The notes under the pieces were generated by a model, which did not search any database, was not told the DNA's origin, and saw nothing but the letters and a program-made list of their open reading frames with translations. From Actinomycetes bacterium (lineage in GTDB: Bacteria; Actinomycetota; Acidimicrobiia; IMCC26256; JANYLB01): a stretch of DNA of 64,000 nt. The position numbers and the translations under genes are program-made. Shown here in pieces: positions 51,939 to 62,559 of the stretch (its first letter is position 1; every line of letters begins with the position of its first letter). The stretch covers positions 24,153 through 88,152 of the forward strand of contig JANYLB010000060.1 of NCBI GenBank assembly GCA_025363815.1. The letters are read 5' to 3'.

Positions 51939-54530
51939 TCAGCTCGTCTTCTCTTCGGGCGGAGCCAGCTCAACGATGACCTCGAGCTCGTCGGCTTTCT
52001 CGGTCACCAGCTCCTGAATCCGGCCGGCCTCGCGAATATCATCTTCGGCCAGCACCAGCGCGGCCAACCGTTCGGGTGTGTCGCGCACGACAGCACGTGT
52101 CACGTCTGTCCGAAGGGAACGCTGTGCATCCGACTTTGCCTTGCGCACCGCGCCGAGCACCTCGGACGCGACGCGGTAGACCGAAACCTCTGAGCTCGCG
52201 ATCGCGCCCCGGACCTCCGGCCAGGCGGCGCGATGCACGGAACCTTCCCGCCACCACGACCAGACCTCTTCGGTCACGAACGGCAGGTGAGGCGCGAACA
52301 ACCGCTGCAGCGAGCCAAGGCTGAGCGCAAGCGTCGCCCGGGCCGACGCGGCTCCGCCAGGATCGTGACCATCGGTGCCGTAGGCGCGGGTCTTCACCAG
52401 CTCGAGGTAGTCATCGCAGAAGCTCCAGAAGAACCGCTCGGTCCGCTCGAGCGCGCGTGCGTAGTCGTACGACTCGAACGCGGCGGTGGCATCGTCGACC
52501 ACCGCACCCAGCTCGCCCCAGAGGGCACGGTCGACCGGCGTCGTGATCAACGCCGGGTCGGCGACCGCTTCACCCATGACCCCGAGCACGAACTTAGACG
52601 CGTTGAGCACCTTGATCGCGAGGCGGCGACCGACCTTCATCTGCCCCTCGTCGAGCGCGGTGTCGACGCCGGGGCGGCCGTTCAAGGCCCAGTATCGGAC
52701 GGCGTCGGAACCGAACTTCTCGAGCACGCCGATCGGGGTGACGACGTTGCCTTTCGACTTCGACATCTTCTTGCGGTCGGGATCGAGGATCCAGCCGTTG
52801 ATGCTCGTGTCGGTCCATGGCATCGTGGCGTGCTCGAGGATCGACCGGAGCAGGGTCGCGAACAACCAGGTCCGGATGATCTCGGGGCCCTGCGGCCGCA
52901 GGTCCATGGGGAACGTGCGGCCGAAGAGATCGGGATCGGTCTCCCACCCGGTTGCGATCTGGGGGGTCAGTGACGACGTCGCCCACGTGTCCATCACGTC
53001 GGGATCGCCGACAAAGCCACCGGGGATCCCGCGCTGGGATTCGATGTAGCCATCGGGAGCGTCGCTCGACGGGTCGACGGGAAGGCGGTCCTCGGTCGCG
53101 ACGATGGGCCTCTCGAAGTCGGGCTCGCCGTCGGCCCCGACCGGGTACCAGACCGGGAACGGCACGCCGAAGAACCGCTGGCGGCTGACCAACCAGTCGG
53201 AGTTGAGGCCATCGACCCACGACTCGAAACGGCTGAACATGTGCGGGGGGTGCCAAGCGATCTCCCGGCCGCGCTCCAAGAGGGTGGTGGCCAACCCGGA
53301 GTCACGGGCGCCGTTGCGGATGTACCACTGCCGGCTGCTCACGATCTCGAGCGGACGGTCGCCCTTCTCGAAGAACTTCACCTGATGGGTGATCGGCTTC
53401 GGCTCGCCGACGAGGTCGCCCGACTCCTCCAGCATCTCCAATATCCGGCGTTGCGCCTGCTTGGCGGTCTTGCCTGCGAGCTCCGCGTAGCGGGCCTCGG
53501 CAATGTCATCGACATCGTCACCCCAGGGTGGCGGTGGTTCGAGCAGTCGGCCGTCGCGCCCCATCACGTTGCGCATCGGGAGTCTGAGCTCGCGCCACCA
53601 CACCACGTCGGTGGTGTCGCCGAAGGTGCAGATCATCGCGATCCCCGACCCCTTCTCGGGATCGGCCAGCGGATGTGCGAGCACCGGCACACCAACACCG
53701 AACAACGGTGTGCGTACCGTCTGGCCGAACCGCGGCGCGTACCGCGCGTCGTCGGGATGGGCCACGAGCGCGACGCACGCCGGGATCAGCTCGGGCCGCG
53801 TGGTCTCGATCACGATGTCATCTGATCCGTCGGTTCCCGAGAAGCTGATCGCGTGATACGCGCCCGGCATCTCCCGGTCCTCGAGCTCGGCCTGCGCCAC
53901 CGCAGTGCGGAAGTCGACATCCCAGAGCGTCGGCGCTTCCGATTGGTATGCCTCACCCCGCGCGAAGTTGCGCAGAAACGCTCGTTGCGAGGCGCGCTGG
54001 GCATCGTCACCGATGGTCGTGTACGTCAGCTCCCAGTCGACGGAGAGCCCGACCCGTCGCCAGAGCTGCTCGAAGACGCGCTCGTCTTCCTCGGTCAACC
54101 GCAGGCAGAGCTCAACGAAGTTGCGCCGTGGCACCGGGATCGGCCGGTCCTTCGACTTCTTGGCCGAATCTCCGGGTGGCGCTTGCGGCGGGGTGAAGTC
54201 GGGGTCGTACGGCAACGACGGATCGCACTGCACTCCGAAGTAGTTCTGCACGCGCCGCTCGGTCGGCAGCCCGTTGTCGTCCCAGCCCATCGGGTAGAAG
54301 ACCTCGAGTCCCCGCATGCGGCGGTACCGGGCGATCGAGTCGGTGTGGACGTAGCCGAACAGCGAACCCATGTGTAGGGATCCGCTGACGGTCGGCGGTG
54401 GTGTGTCGATCGAATAGACGTCGGACCGCGCCCTCGACCGGTCGAACCGGTAGGTACCGTCGGCCTCCCACCGAGCGCCCCAGCGCGATTCGAGATCATC
54501 GAGCGAGGGCTTGTCGGGAGGGGTCGTCAT
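51939..54530 (-). CDS. valS: Valyl-tRNA synthetase
   Basis: Class Ia synthetase for tRNA-Val, 863 residues. The HIGH-type motif is HMGS in PTVSGSLHMGSLFGYVH, the editing domain lies in the middle, and the KMSKS loop is KKMSKSKGNVV. The insertion TPPQAPPGDSAKKSKD with the following PRRNFVELC is the pattern of the actinobacterial type rather than the E. coli type. It lies 30 bases after clpX. Confidence 0.96.
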   Translation of the reverse strand: MTTPPDKPSLDDLESRWGARWEADGTYRFDRSRARSDVYSIDTPPPTVSGSLHMGSLFGYVHTDSIARYRRMRGLEVFYPMGWDDNGLPTERRVQNYFGVQCDPSLPYDPDFTPPQAPPGDSAKKSKDRPIPVPRRNFVELCLRLTEEDERVFEQLWRRVGLSVDWELTYTTIGDDAQRASQRAFLRNFARGEAYQSEAPTLWDVDFRTAVAQAELEDREMPGAYHAISFSGTDGSDDIVIETTRPELIPACVALVAHPDDARYAPRFGQTVRTPLFGVGVPVLAHPLADPEKGSGIAMICTFGDTTDVVWWRELRLPMRNVMGRDGRLLEPPPPWGDDVDDIAEARYAELAGKTAKQAQRRILEMLEESGDLVGEPKPITHQVKFFEKGDRPLEIVSSRQWYIRNGARDSGLATTLLERGREIAWHPPHMFSRFESWVDGLNSDWLVSRQRFFGVPFPVWYPVGADGEPDFERPIVATEDRLPVDPSSDAPDGYIESQRGIPGGFVGDPDVMDTWATSSLTPQIATGWETDPDLFGRTFPMDLRPQGPEIIRTWLFATLLRSILEHATMPWTDTSINGWILDPDRKKMSKSKGNVVTPIGVLEKFGSDAVRYWALNGRPGVDTALDEGQMKVGRRLAIKVLNASKFVLGVMGEAVADPALITTPVDRALWGELGAVVDDATAAFESYDYARALERTERFFWSFCDDYLELVKTRAYGTDGHDPGGAASARATLALSLGSLQRLFAPHLPFVTEEVWSWWREGSVHRAAWPEVRGAIASSEVSVYRVASEVLGAVRKAKSDAQRSLRTDVTRAVVRDTPERLAALVLAEDDIREAGRIQELVTEKADELEVIVELAPPEEKTS

Positions 54531-54560
54531 GCGTCGCAGGATACCTGCGGCGCCGGCCCA

Positions 54561-55817
<1,257 letters not shown>

Positions 55818-55850
55818 GACGTTCCCCCTCGTCCCGTCGAGTACGACCGC

Positions 55851-56486
55851 TCAGCTCACGCCGGCCGGAACCGGCACGGCAGCGAGATCGCGGTTCGTGA
55901 TGACCTCGTCGACCATCCCGTATTCCTTGGCCTCTGGGGCGCTCATGATGAAGTCGCGGTCGGTGTCTTTGGCGATCTTGGCGACGTCCTGACCACTGTG
56001 GTAGGCGAGGATCTCGTCGAGGAGCGACCGCATGCGGCTGATCTCCTTGGCCTGGATCTCGATGTCGACGGCCTGGCCGGACGCACCACCGTGGGGCTGG
56101 TGGATCAGGATGCGAGCGTGCGGGAGGACGAAGCGCTTGCCAGCCGCGCCCGACGCGAGGATGACTGCGGCCGCTGATGCCGCCTGGCCCAGGCAGATGG
56201 TGCTGACATCGCACTTGATGAACTGCATCGTGTCGTAGATCGCGAACAGACCCGTGATCTCGCCGCCGGGCGAGTTGATGTAGAGGGAGATGTCCTTGTC
56301 GGGGTCATCGCTCTCGAGCGTCAGGAGCTGGGCCACGATCGCGTTGGCAACGAAGTCGTCGATGGGCGTTCCCAGGTAGACGACGCGCTCACTGAACAGC
56401 TTCGTGTAGGGGTCAAGGGCACGCTCGCCCCGGTTCGTCTGCTCGATGAAGTTCGGGATTACCTGGCCGCTGATCGGGTCGTTCAC
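55851..56486 (-). CDS. clpP: ATP-dependent Clp protease proteolytic subunit
   Basis: Serine protease subunit of 211 residues forming tetradecamers. The catalytic triad is complete: Ser104 in GQAASAAAV, His129 in LIHQPHGG, Asp178 in TDRDF. The QAASAAAV variant resembles actinobacterial ClpP2. It is the only clpP between tig and clpX, where many actinobacteria have the pair clpP1-clpP2. It overlaps tig by four bases. Confidence 0.96.
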   Translation of the reverse strand: MNDPISGQVIPNFIEQTNRGERALDPYTKLFSERVVYLGTPIDDFVANAIVAQLLTLESDDPDKDISLYINSPGGEITGLFAIYDTMQFIKCDVSTICLGQAASAAAVILASGAAGKRFVLPHARILIHQPHGGASGQAVDIEIQAKEISRMRSLLDEILAYHSGQDVAKIAKDTDRDFIMSAPEAKEYGMVDEVITNRDLAAVPVPAGVS

Positions 56487-57877
56487 GCCTCGGGCTCCTC
56501 TTCCGCTTCTGGTGCTGATTCGGGTGGCGCATCGGGGGTGTCGGTGTCTGGTTCCTCGTCGGGGAGGCTGAGGTCGATGGGGTTTCCTTCGCCATCGACC
56601 ACTTCGGCACCGTCGATGAGGAGCTGCATGGCGCTCCCCCGTGCGAGATCAGATCGTAGTGCGTCCAGAGCACCCCGCTGTTCGAGTTGGCGGCGTACCT
56701 TCTGGGGCTTTTCCTTGACCTGTACGGCCAATTTGGCGACCTCGGCATCGACCTCGTCTTCCGACGCTTCGATGCCTTCCTGAGCCACGACCGCACGGAG
56801 CGCCAGGTCGGCCAGTACCGCTTTTTCGGCGCCGGTGCGGATCACCCCGAGCAGCTCTTCCTGGCTCTGACCGGTGGCCTCGAGGTAGCCGGCGATGTTG
56901 TCGCCCTGGTTCTCGAGCTGGTGGGCGAACTCGTGCAGCCGACGTTCCATCTCGGAGCGCACCAGCGGCTCGGGCGGGAGCACCAGCACAAGGTCGGAGG
57001 CGACCTCGAGCACGCGCTCTCGCAGCACCATCCGGGCTCGCATCTTGGAGACCATCTCGAGGCGCTTGCGGAGGTCGGCCCGCAACTCGCCGAGCGTCTC
57101 GAACTCAGTGACGTCAGACACCCACTTGTCGGTGGGCTCGGGAAGCACCTTCTTCTTGGTCTCTTTGACCAAGACCTGGAAGGACACGTCGTCACCCTCC
57201 CGCTCACCGAAGCGTTCCGGCAGCGTGGCAGTGAACTCGAGAATGTCGCCGGGGTGCTTGCCGTGCAGCTCGGCATCGAGCTCGGGAACGATCGAGTCGG
57301 AACCCACTGCGTAGAGGAAGTCGGTCGCGGTCAGCCCATCGACGGCCTCATCGTCGAGAAAGCCTTTGATGTCGATCTGCGCGTAGTCGTCGTCGGTGAG
57401 CGGCGCGTCCGACTCCTCGAGGTCGGCGAAGCGCTCCCGCAGCGACTCGATCTGGTTGTCGAGCGCTTCGTCGCCGGGCGCCTCGTAGTCGTCGAGGGTG
57501 ACGGTGAGATTCTGGTACCCCTCGAGCTCGACCACCGGCCGCAGCTCGACGACAGCGTCGAACTCCACGTCGCCGTCTTCTTCGCCCGCGGTGATCTCGA
57601 TCTCAGGTGGAGCGATCGCGTCGAGCGCCTCCGTGACGATGGCGTCGCGGTAGTACTCGGGCACCGAGTCGCGCAGCGCCTGATCCCGCGCGACTTCGGT
57701 GCCGAGGCGCGCTTCAAGCAGCTTGCGCGGGGCCTTTCCGGGTCGGAATCCCGGAATCCGGACCTCACGGGCAAGCTTGCGGAAAGCGGCGTCGAGCGCC
57801 TTGTCGAACTCTGCCGCCGGAACCGCGACGTGCAGACGGACCTTGTTCTCGGGAAGCGTCTCGATCGAGGTGTCCAT
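56483..57877 (-). CDS. tig: Trigger factor
   Basis: Ribosome-bound chaperone and prolyl isomerase, about 464 residues. The ribosome-binding signature [17 protein letters not shown] is near the N-terminus, the FKBP-like domain is central ([15 protein letters not shown] region), and the C-terminal arm is followed by an acidic Glu/Pro-rich tail. The ATG at 57877 (MDTSIETL) gives the usual start; the longer frame runs antisense into nhaA. Divergent from nhaA with 53 bases between starts. Confidence 0.95.
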   Translation of the reverse strand: MDTSIETLPENKVRLHVAVPAAEFDKALDAAFRKLAREVRIPGFRPGKAPRKLLEARLGTEVARDQALRDSVPEYYRDAIVTEALDAIAPPEIEITAGEEDGDVEFDAVVELRPVVELEGYQNLTVTLDDYEAPGDEALDNQIESLRERFADLEESDAPLTDDDYAQIDIKGFLDDEAVDGLTATDFLYAVGSDSIVPELDAELHGKHPGDILEFTATLPERFGEREGDDVSFQVLVKETKKKVLPEPTDKWVSDVTEFETLGELRADLRKRLEMVSKMRARMVLRERVLEVASDLVLVLPPEPLVRSEMERRLHEFAHQLENQGDNIAGYLEATGQSQEELLGVIRTGAEKAVLADLALRAVVAQEGIEASEDEVDAEVAKLAVQVKEKPQKVRRQLEQRGALDALRSDLARGSAMQLLIDGAEVVDGEGNPIDLSLPDEEPDTDTPDAPPESAPEAEEEPEA

Positions 57878-57930
57878 GAAGGGGGAGAGTGTATCGGGCA
57901 CCCCCGGCCCACCTGCGTACGATCGGCCCG

Positions 57931-59223
57931 ATGACGTCGCCCGGAACACCCGCGCGCCCCGCTCGGGCGGCCCGGCAACTGCGCGATTTCCTTCGTACCG
58001 AGGCCGGGGGCGGGATCGTGCTCGTCGCGGCGACGATTGTGGCGCTGATCTGGGCGAACTCCCCCGCGAGCGCCTCATACCGAGATCTCTGGAGCTCCTC
58101 TGTCACCATTGGCTTTCGGGATCATGTGCTCACGCTCGACCTGCGCGCCTGGGTAAACGACGCGCTCATGGCGGTGTTCTTCTTCGTCGTCGGGCTGGAG
58201 ATCAAGCGGGAGCTGGTCGTCGGAGAGCTCCGCGACCGCAAGGCCGCCGCGTTGCCGGCTTTGGCGGCGCTCGGCGGGATGATCGTCCCGGCGGTCATCT
58301 ACCTGGCGGTCAACGCGGGCAGCGACGGTGGGCGCGGGTGGGGCATACCGATGGCGACCGACATCGCGATGGCCGTCGGGGTGTTGAGCCTGCTCGGAAG
58401 CCGGATCAAGCCTTCGTTGAAGCTGTTCCTCCTCGCGCTTGCAATCGTCGACGACATCGGCGCAATCATCGTGATCGCGATCTTCTACTCCAACGGGATC
58501 GCGCCGCTTCCGCTCGGCCTGAGCGCTCTTCTCGTCGCCCTGGTCGTCGTCATGCGGCGGCTCGGTGTGTGGACGATCTGGCCCTACGTAGTGGTCGGCG
58601 CAGCGCTCTGGCTGACCATTCACGAGTCAGGCCTCCACGCCACGATCACCGGCGTCATCCTCGGCCTGCTCGCTCCGACCAAGGCCCGCCGATCGAACGA
58701 GACGGTCGATCGCGAGAAGCTTGTCGACGTTTCGACGGTCGCGAGCGCGCGTGAGGCCGCCCGCGTGGCCCGAGAGTCGGTGTCGGTGGCGGAGTGGCTC
58801 GAGCACGGGATCCATCCGTGGTCGAGCTATGTGATCGTGCCGCTATTCGCCGTCGCCAACGCTGGGGTGGTCATCTCCTCTGACTCGCTCGCCGAGGCGG
58901 TCCGCTCGCCGATCACCCACGGCGTCGTCATCGGACTCGTCGTCGGCAAGTTCGTCGGCATCAGCATGTTCGCTTGGCTCGCGTGCCGGCTACGCATCGC
59001 GACGCTGCCATCGGGCACGACCTGGTCGGGAATCCTCGGCGTTTCCGCGATCGCCGGTATCGGCTTCACCGTCTCGATATTCGTGTCCGGACTGGCATTC
59101 GGCGAGGGAACTAACGACACGAACGCGAAGCTCGGGATCCTCGCGGCTTCGCTCATCGCGGCAGGGATCGGATATCTGATTCTGACGGTCCGCCGATCGG
59201 ACGCGGCCCGGCCGGGGGCCTGA
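57931..59223 (+). CDS. nhaA: Na+/H+ antiporter NhaA
   Basis: Secondary transporter that exchanges sodium for protons; about 430 residues and twelve hydrophobic segments. The ion-binding pair of Asp is in AIVDDIGAI, and ATDIAMAVGVLSLLG is the other conserved helix. The ATG at 57931 puts a short cytoplasmic tail before the family start RDFLRTEAGGGIVL. It is first of a run of five plus-strand genes that do not belong to the conserved housekeeping segment. Confidence 0.95.
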   Translation: MTSPGTPARPARAARQLRDFLRTEAGGGIVLVAATIVALIWANSPASASYRDLWSSSVTIGFRDHVLTLDLRAWVNDALMAVFFFVVGLEIKRELVVGELRDRKAAALPALAALGGMIVPAVIYLAVNAGSDGGRGWGIPMATDIAMAVGVLSLLGSRIKPSLKLFLLALAIVDDIGAIIVIAIFYSNGIAPLPLGLSALLVALVVVMRRLGVWTIWPYVVVGAALWLTIHESGLHATITGVILGLLAPTKARRSNETVDREKLVDVSTVASAREAARVARESVSVAEWLEHGIHPWSSYVIVPLFAVANAGVVISSDSLAEAVRSPITHGVVIGLVVGKFVGISMFAWLACRLRIATLPSGTTWSGILGVSAIAGIGFTVSIFVSGLAFGEGTNDTNAKLGILAASLIAAGIGYLILTVRRSDAARPGA

Positions 59224-59300
59224 ACGTCGTTCGCGAAGGTCGCGCTAGCGTTCTGCGAGGTACCGCTACCACGACATACCGGCAGGATCAGGGGACGACT

Positions 59301-60749
59301 GTGCAGATCTACGACACCTTCTTCATCGGCGGCGAGTTCGTGAAGCCCGAGACCGATGCCATCATCGACGTCGTCTCCCCCCACACCGAACAGGTCATCG
59401 GCCAGGTTCCCGATGCCTGCCCTGCCGACATCGACAAGGCCGTCGCGGCCGCCCGCGACGCCTTCGACAACGGCCCCTGGCCGAGGATGAGCCCCGAGGA
59501 GCGCGGCGCCGCGCTCTCGCGTCTGTCGCTCGCCGTGCAGGCCCGCTCCGAGCAGATCGCCGATGTGATCTCGAACGAGAACGGTTCGCCGAAGAGCTGG
59601 TCGATCATGGGCCAGGTGTTCTCGTCGACGATGGTGCTCGACACCTACGCGGATCTCGTGACCAGCTACCCGTTCGTGCAGGAGCGCGCCGGTGCCCTCG
59701 GCGGTCGGCTGCAGATCCGTCGCCAGCCCGTCGGGGTCGCAGCCGGGATCATCCCGTGGAACGTCCCGCTGTTCATCATCGCGCTGAAGCTCGGCCCGGC
59801 CATGGCCGCCGGCGTGCCGATGGTGCTCAAGCCTGCTCCGGAGACCCCACTCGACTCCTACCTCTTCGCCGAGGCCGTCATCGAGGCCGACATCCCGGCG
59901 GGCGTCATCAACATCGTGCCCTCCGGTCGTGAGAACGCCGAGTACATCCTGCGTCACCCCGGGATCGACAAGGTCAGCTTCACCGGCAGCACCGCGGTCG
60001 GCAAGCACATCGCATCGGTCTGCGGCGAGCAGCTCAAGCGAGTCACGCTCGAGCTCGGCGGCAAGTCGGCCGCGATCGTGCTCGATGACGTAAACCTCGA
60101 CGATGCGCTCCTAGGTGAGATGGTCCAGTCGGGTCTAATGAACAACGGACAGGTGTGCGGCGCGCAGTCGCGGATCCTGGCTCCCCGGTCCCGCTACGAA
60201 GAGGTGGTCGACGCGTTGGGCGCGGCTGTCGGCGCGCTCGCAGTCGGCGACCCACTCGACCCGGTCACCCAGATCGGGCCGCTCGTCGCGAAGCGCCAGC
60301 GCGACCGGGTCGAGGGCTTCCTGAAGTCGGGCAAGGCCGACGGTGCCCGGGTGGTCACGGGAGGCGGTCGCCCCGCCGACCAGCCGAATGGTTGGTACAT
60401 CGAGCCGACAGTGTTCGCCGACGTCAACAACGAGATGCAGATCGCCCGCGAGGAAATCTTCGGGCCGGTGCTGTCGGTGATCCCCTACGACACCGAAGAC
60501 GACGCGGTGCGTATAGCAAACGACTCCAACTACGGCCTCTGCGGCTCGGTGTGGACCGGCGATGCCGACCACGGTGCCGAGGTCGGCGCCCGGGTCCGTA
60601 CCGGTGTCGTCGCGGTGAACTCGTCGATGATTCTCGACTTCAACGCCCCGTTCGGCGGGTTCAAGGAGTCGGGGTTGGGCCGAGAGCTCGGGCCGGAGGG
60701 GATCGACCCCTACACCGAGTACCAGACGATCATCCTCCCGCCCGGCTGA
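59301..60749 (+). CDS. Aldehyde dehydrogenase family protein
   Basis: NAD(P)-dependent aldehyde dehydrogenase of 482 residues. Rossmann segment GIIPWNVPLF, SFTGSTAVGKHIA, the catalytic Glu in LELGGKSA and the nucleophile Cys in NNGQVCGAQSR are all present, and the C-terminal FKESGLGRELGPEG is typical. The GTG at 59301 is preceded by GGGGA. The substrate cannot be named; the family branch is the broad ALDH of actinobacterial fatty or aromatic catabolism. Confidence 0.93.
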   Translation: MQIYDTFFIGGEFVKPETDAIIDVVSPHTEQVIGQVPDACPADIDKAVAAARDAFDNGPWPRMSPEERGAALSRLSLAVQARSEQIADVISNENGSPKSWSIMGQVFSSTMVLDTYADLVTSYPFVQERAGALGGRLQIRRQPVGVAAGIIPWNVPLFIIALKLGPAMAAGVPMVLKPAPETPLDSYLFAEAVIEADIPAGVINIVPSGRENAEYILRHPGIDKVSFTGSTAVGKHIASVCGEQLKRVTLELGGKSAAIVLDDVNLDDALLGEMVQSGLMNNGQVCGAQSRILAPRSRYEEVVDALGAAVGALAVGDPLDPVTQIGPLVAKRQRDRVEGFLKSGKADGARVVTGGGRPADQPNGWYIEPTVFADVNNEMQIAREEIFGPVLSVIPYDTEDDAVRIANDSNYGLCGSVWTGDADHGAEVGARVRTGVVAVNSSMILDFNAPFGGFKESGLGRELGPEGIDPYTEYQTIILPPG

Positions 60750-60824
60750 GTCCAGATCGCTCAAGCGCGCCGTCCGACCGGTCGACGCTATGGGCGAAGT
60801 AACCCACGGCGGAGTGGACACCAA

Positions 60825-61562
60825 ATGGGATCAGTGAGTTCGGCGCGCATCGCGGAACCGCGAGAATCGCTAACGGAGCCGTCGATCGCGAACGTGCTGG
60901 TCGTCGACGACGACGACGCCGTACGGCTCCTCGTACGACGAGCGCTGGAGCGAGAGGGGTTCCGAGTCGCGGAAGCTCCCGACGCCGCACGAGCTTCGGA
61001 AGCGTTCGAACGAACCGATTGGGATCTCGTCGTGCTCGACGTAGGCCTTCCCGACTCGAGCGGGCTCGAGCTGCTCGGCCAGCTCCGAGCCAAAAGCAAC
61101 ATCCCCGTCATCATGCTCAGCGGACTAGTCGGCGAAACCGACCGGATCGCGGGACTCGAATCGGGTGCCGACGACTACGTCGTCAAGCCCTTCTATCCCC
61201 GCGAGCTCGCAGCACGAGTGCGATCGTTGCTCCGACGCTCCGGCGCGCGAACCCACCCTTCTATCCTCGAGTTCGAAGACCTGACGATCGACACCGCGAG
61301 CCGCCAAGCCCTGCTGGGTGGGACTCCGATCGAGCTGACTGCACGCGAGTTCGACCTCCTCGAGTTCCTCGCGTCGGCACCGCGCCAGGCGTTCTCCCGT
61401 TCCCAGCTCCTAGGACGGGTGTGGGGTTCGTCGAGTGCATGGCAGCAGGAGTCGACGGTGACCGAGCACGTACGGCGGATTCGCAGGAAGCTCGGCGTAG
61501 AAGCCGACCAGGCGCATTGGATCACCACGGTGCGCGGGTTCGGCTACCGGTTCGAGCCGTGA
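60825..61562 (+). CDS. OmpR/PhoB-family response regulator, orphan
   Basis: Two-domain regulator of 245 residues. The receiver has the acidic cluster VVDDDD, the phospho-acceptor Asp72 in VVLDVGLPD and the conserved Lys in VVKPFYPREL. The C-terminal winged helix has ELTAREFDLLEFLA and the HVRRIRRKLG recognition helix, ending TVRGFGYRFEP. No histidine kinase is adjacent; the next gene is a Ser/Thr kinase. The start (ATG 60825) leaves an 18-residue extra N-terminus, so a later GTG is possible. Confidence 0.92.
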   Translation: MGSVSSARIAEPRESLTEPSIANVLVVDDDDAVRLLVRRALEREGFRVAEAPDAARASEAFERTDWDLVVLDVGLPDSSGLELLGQLRAKSNIPVIMLSGLVGETDRIAGLESGADDYVVKPFYPRELAARVRSLLRRSGARTHPSILEFEDLTIDTASRQALLGGTPIELTAREFDLLEFLASAPRQAFSRSQLLGRVWGSSSAWQQESTVTEHVRRIRRKLGVEADQAHWITTVRGFGYRFEP

Positions 61563-61587
61563 GCGCGGTTCCCGGCGCTACCGCGCT
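61562..61587. terminator. Hairpin after the response regulator
   Basis: AGCGCGGT (61562-61569) and ACCGCGCT (61580-61587) pair perfectly over 8 bp with a ten-base loop. It starts at the last base of the response-regulator stop codon. There is no T-run after it, so termination is probable but not certain. Confidence 0.4.
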
Positions 61588-61644
61588 TGACCTGAGACCC
61601 GAGAGTCCCTCACCCCGAGCGAGAGGGTCGGTACGGTCTGCGAC

Positions 61645-62475
61645 ATGCCGAGGGTGCTGGGTTCCCGCTACGAGCTCCGGGCGATGCTCGGAACCGGGTC
61701 GATGGCCCGGGTGGTCGAAGCCTACGACCTGATGCTCGACCGCGAGGTGGCCATCAAGTTCCTCCGCTCCGACGCCGCCGACGCGGAAGGTCGCGCGCGC
61801 TTCGTTCGGGAGGCCCACGCCGCGGCGAGCTTCGTGCACCCCCACGTCGTCACCATCTACGACGCAGGCGAGGAGGGCTCGAGACCGTTCCTCGTGATGG
61901 AGCTGGTGCGAGGTCCGAACCTCGCCGAGGTCATGCGCTCACGCGGACCGCTGACTCCTGGGGAGTCCGTCACGATCGCGGCACAGATGCTCGACGCGCT
62001 CGCCGCCGCACACGACCTGGGTTGGCTGCACCGTGACGTGAAGCCGAGCAACGTCCTCTTCGTCGACGCCACGACGATCAAGCTTGCCGATTTCGGGCTC
62101 GCGAAGAGCATGAATGATGTCGCCGGCGCGATCACCCGACCGGGTCAAGTGCTGGGTACCCCGATGTACCTGGCGCCCGAGCAATCACGAGGCCGCCGGA
62201 CCACACCCTCGAGCGATCTTTACTCTGTCGGCATCGTGGTTTTCCAGATGCTCACCGGAGGCGTCCCCTACTCGGCCAAGAACCTCGTCGAGCTCGCGAT
62301 CGCGCACCAGGAATCTCCGATTCCTCCGGTGCTGCGCGACGACGTCCCCGACGCGCTCGCAGTGGCGGTCGCGCGCGCGATGGAGAAGGACCCGCTCGAT
62401 CGCTTCCCGAGCGCGCGGGCGATGCAGGCGGCCCTACTCGCGGCAGTCGCCACCCCCCAGTTCGCTGCCCCCTGA
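61645..62475 (+). CDS. Soluble Ser/Thr protein kinase
   Basis: Hanks-type kinase of 276 residues with no transmembrane or sensor domain, so it is cytoplasmic unlike PknB. The Gly-rich loop is LGTGSMARVV, the ATP Lys is Lys38 in VAIKFL, the catalytic loop is HRDVKPSN (Asp131), DFG is at 149-151 and GTPMYLAPEQ is the P+1 region. It ends soon after the kinase fold. It follows the orphan response regulator by 82 bases; a functional link is only a possibility. Confidence 0.93.
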   Translation: MPRVLGSRYELRAMLGTGSMARVVEAYDLMLDREVAIKFLRSDAADAEGRARFVREAHAAASFVHPHVVTIYDAGEEGSRPFLVMELVRGPNLAEVMRSRGPLTPGESVTIAAQMLDALAAAHDLGWLHRDVKPSNVLFVDATTIKLADFGLAKSMNDVAGAITRPGQVLGTPMYLAPEQSRGRRTTPSSDLYSVGIVVFQMLTGGVPYSAKNLVELAIAHQESPIPPVLRDDVPDALAVAVARAMEKDPLDRFPSARAMQAALLAAVATPQFAAP

Positions 62476-62559
62476 GCCGAGTACGCATCAGCCCTTGCCA
62501 AACCCCTATCGGGCGGGCATCGTGGCCGGAAACCGACGCGCAACCACCGAGTGGAAACC

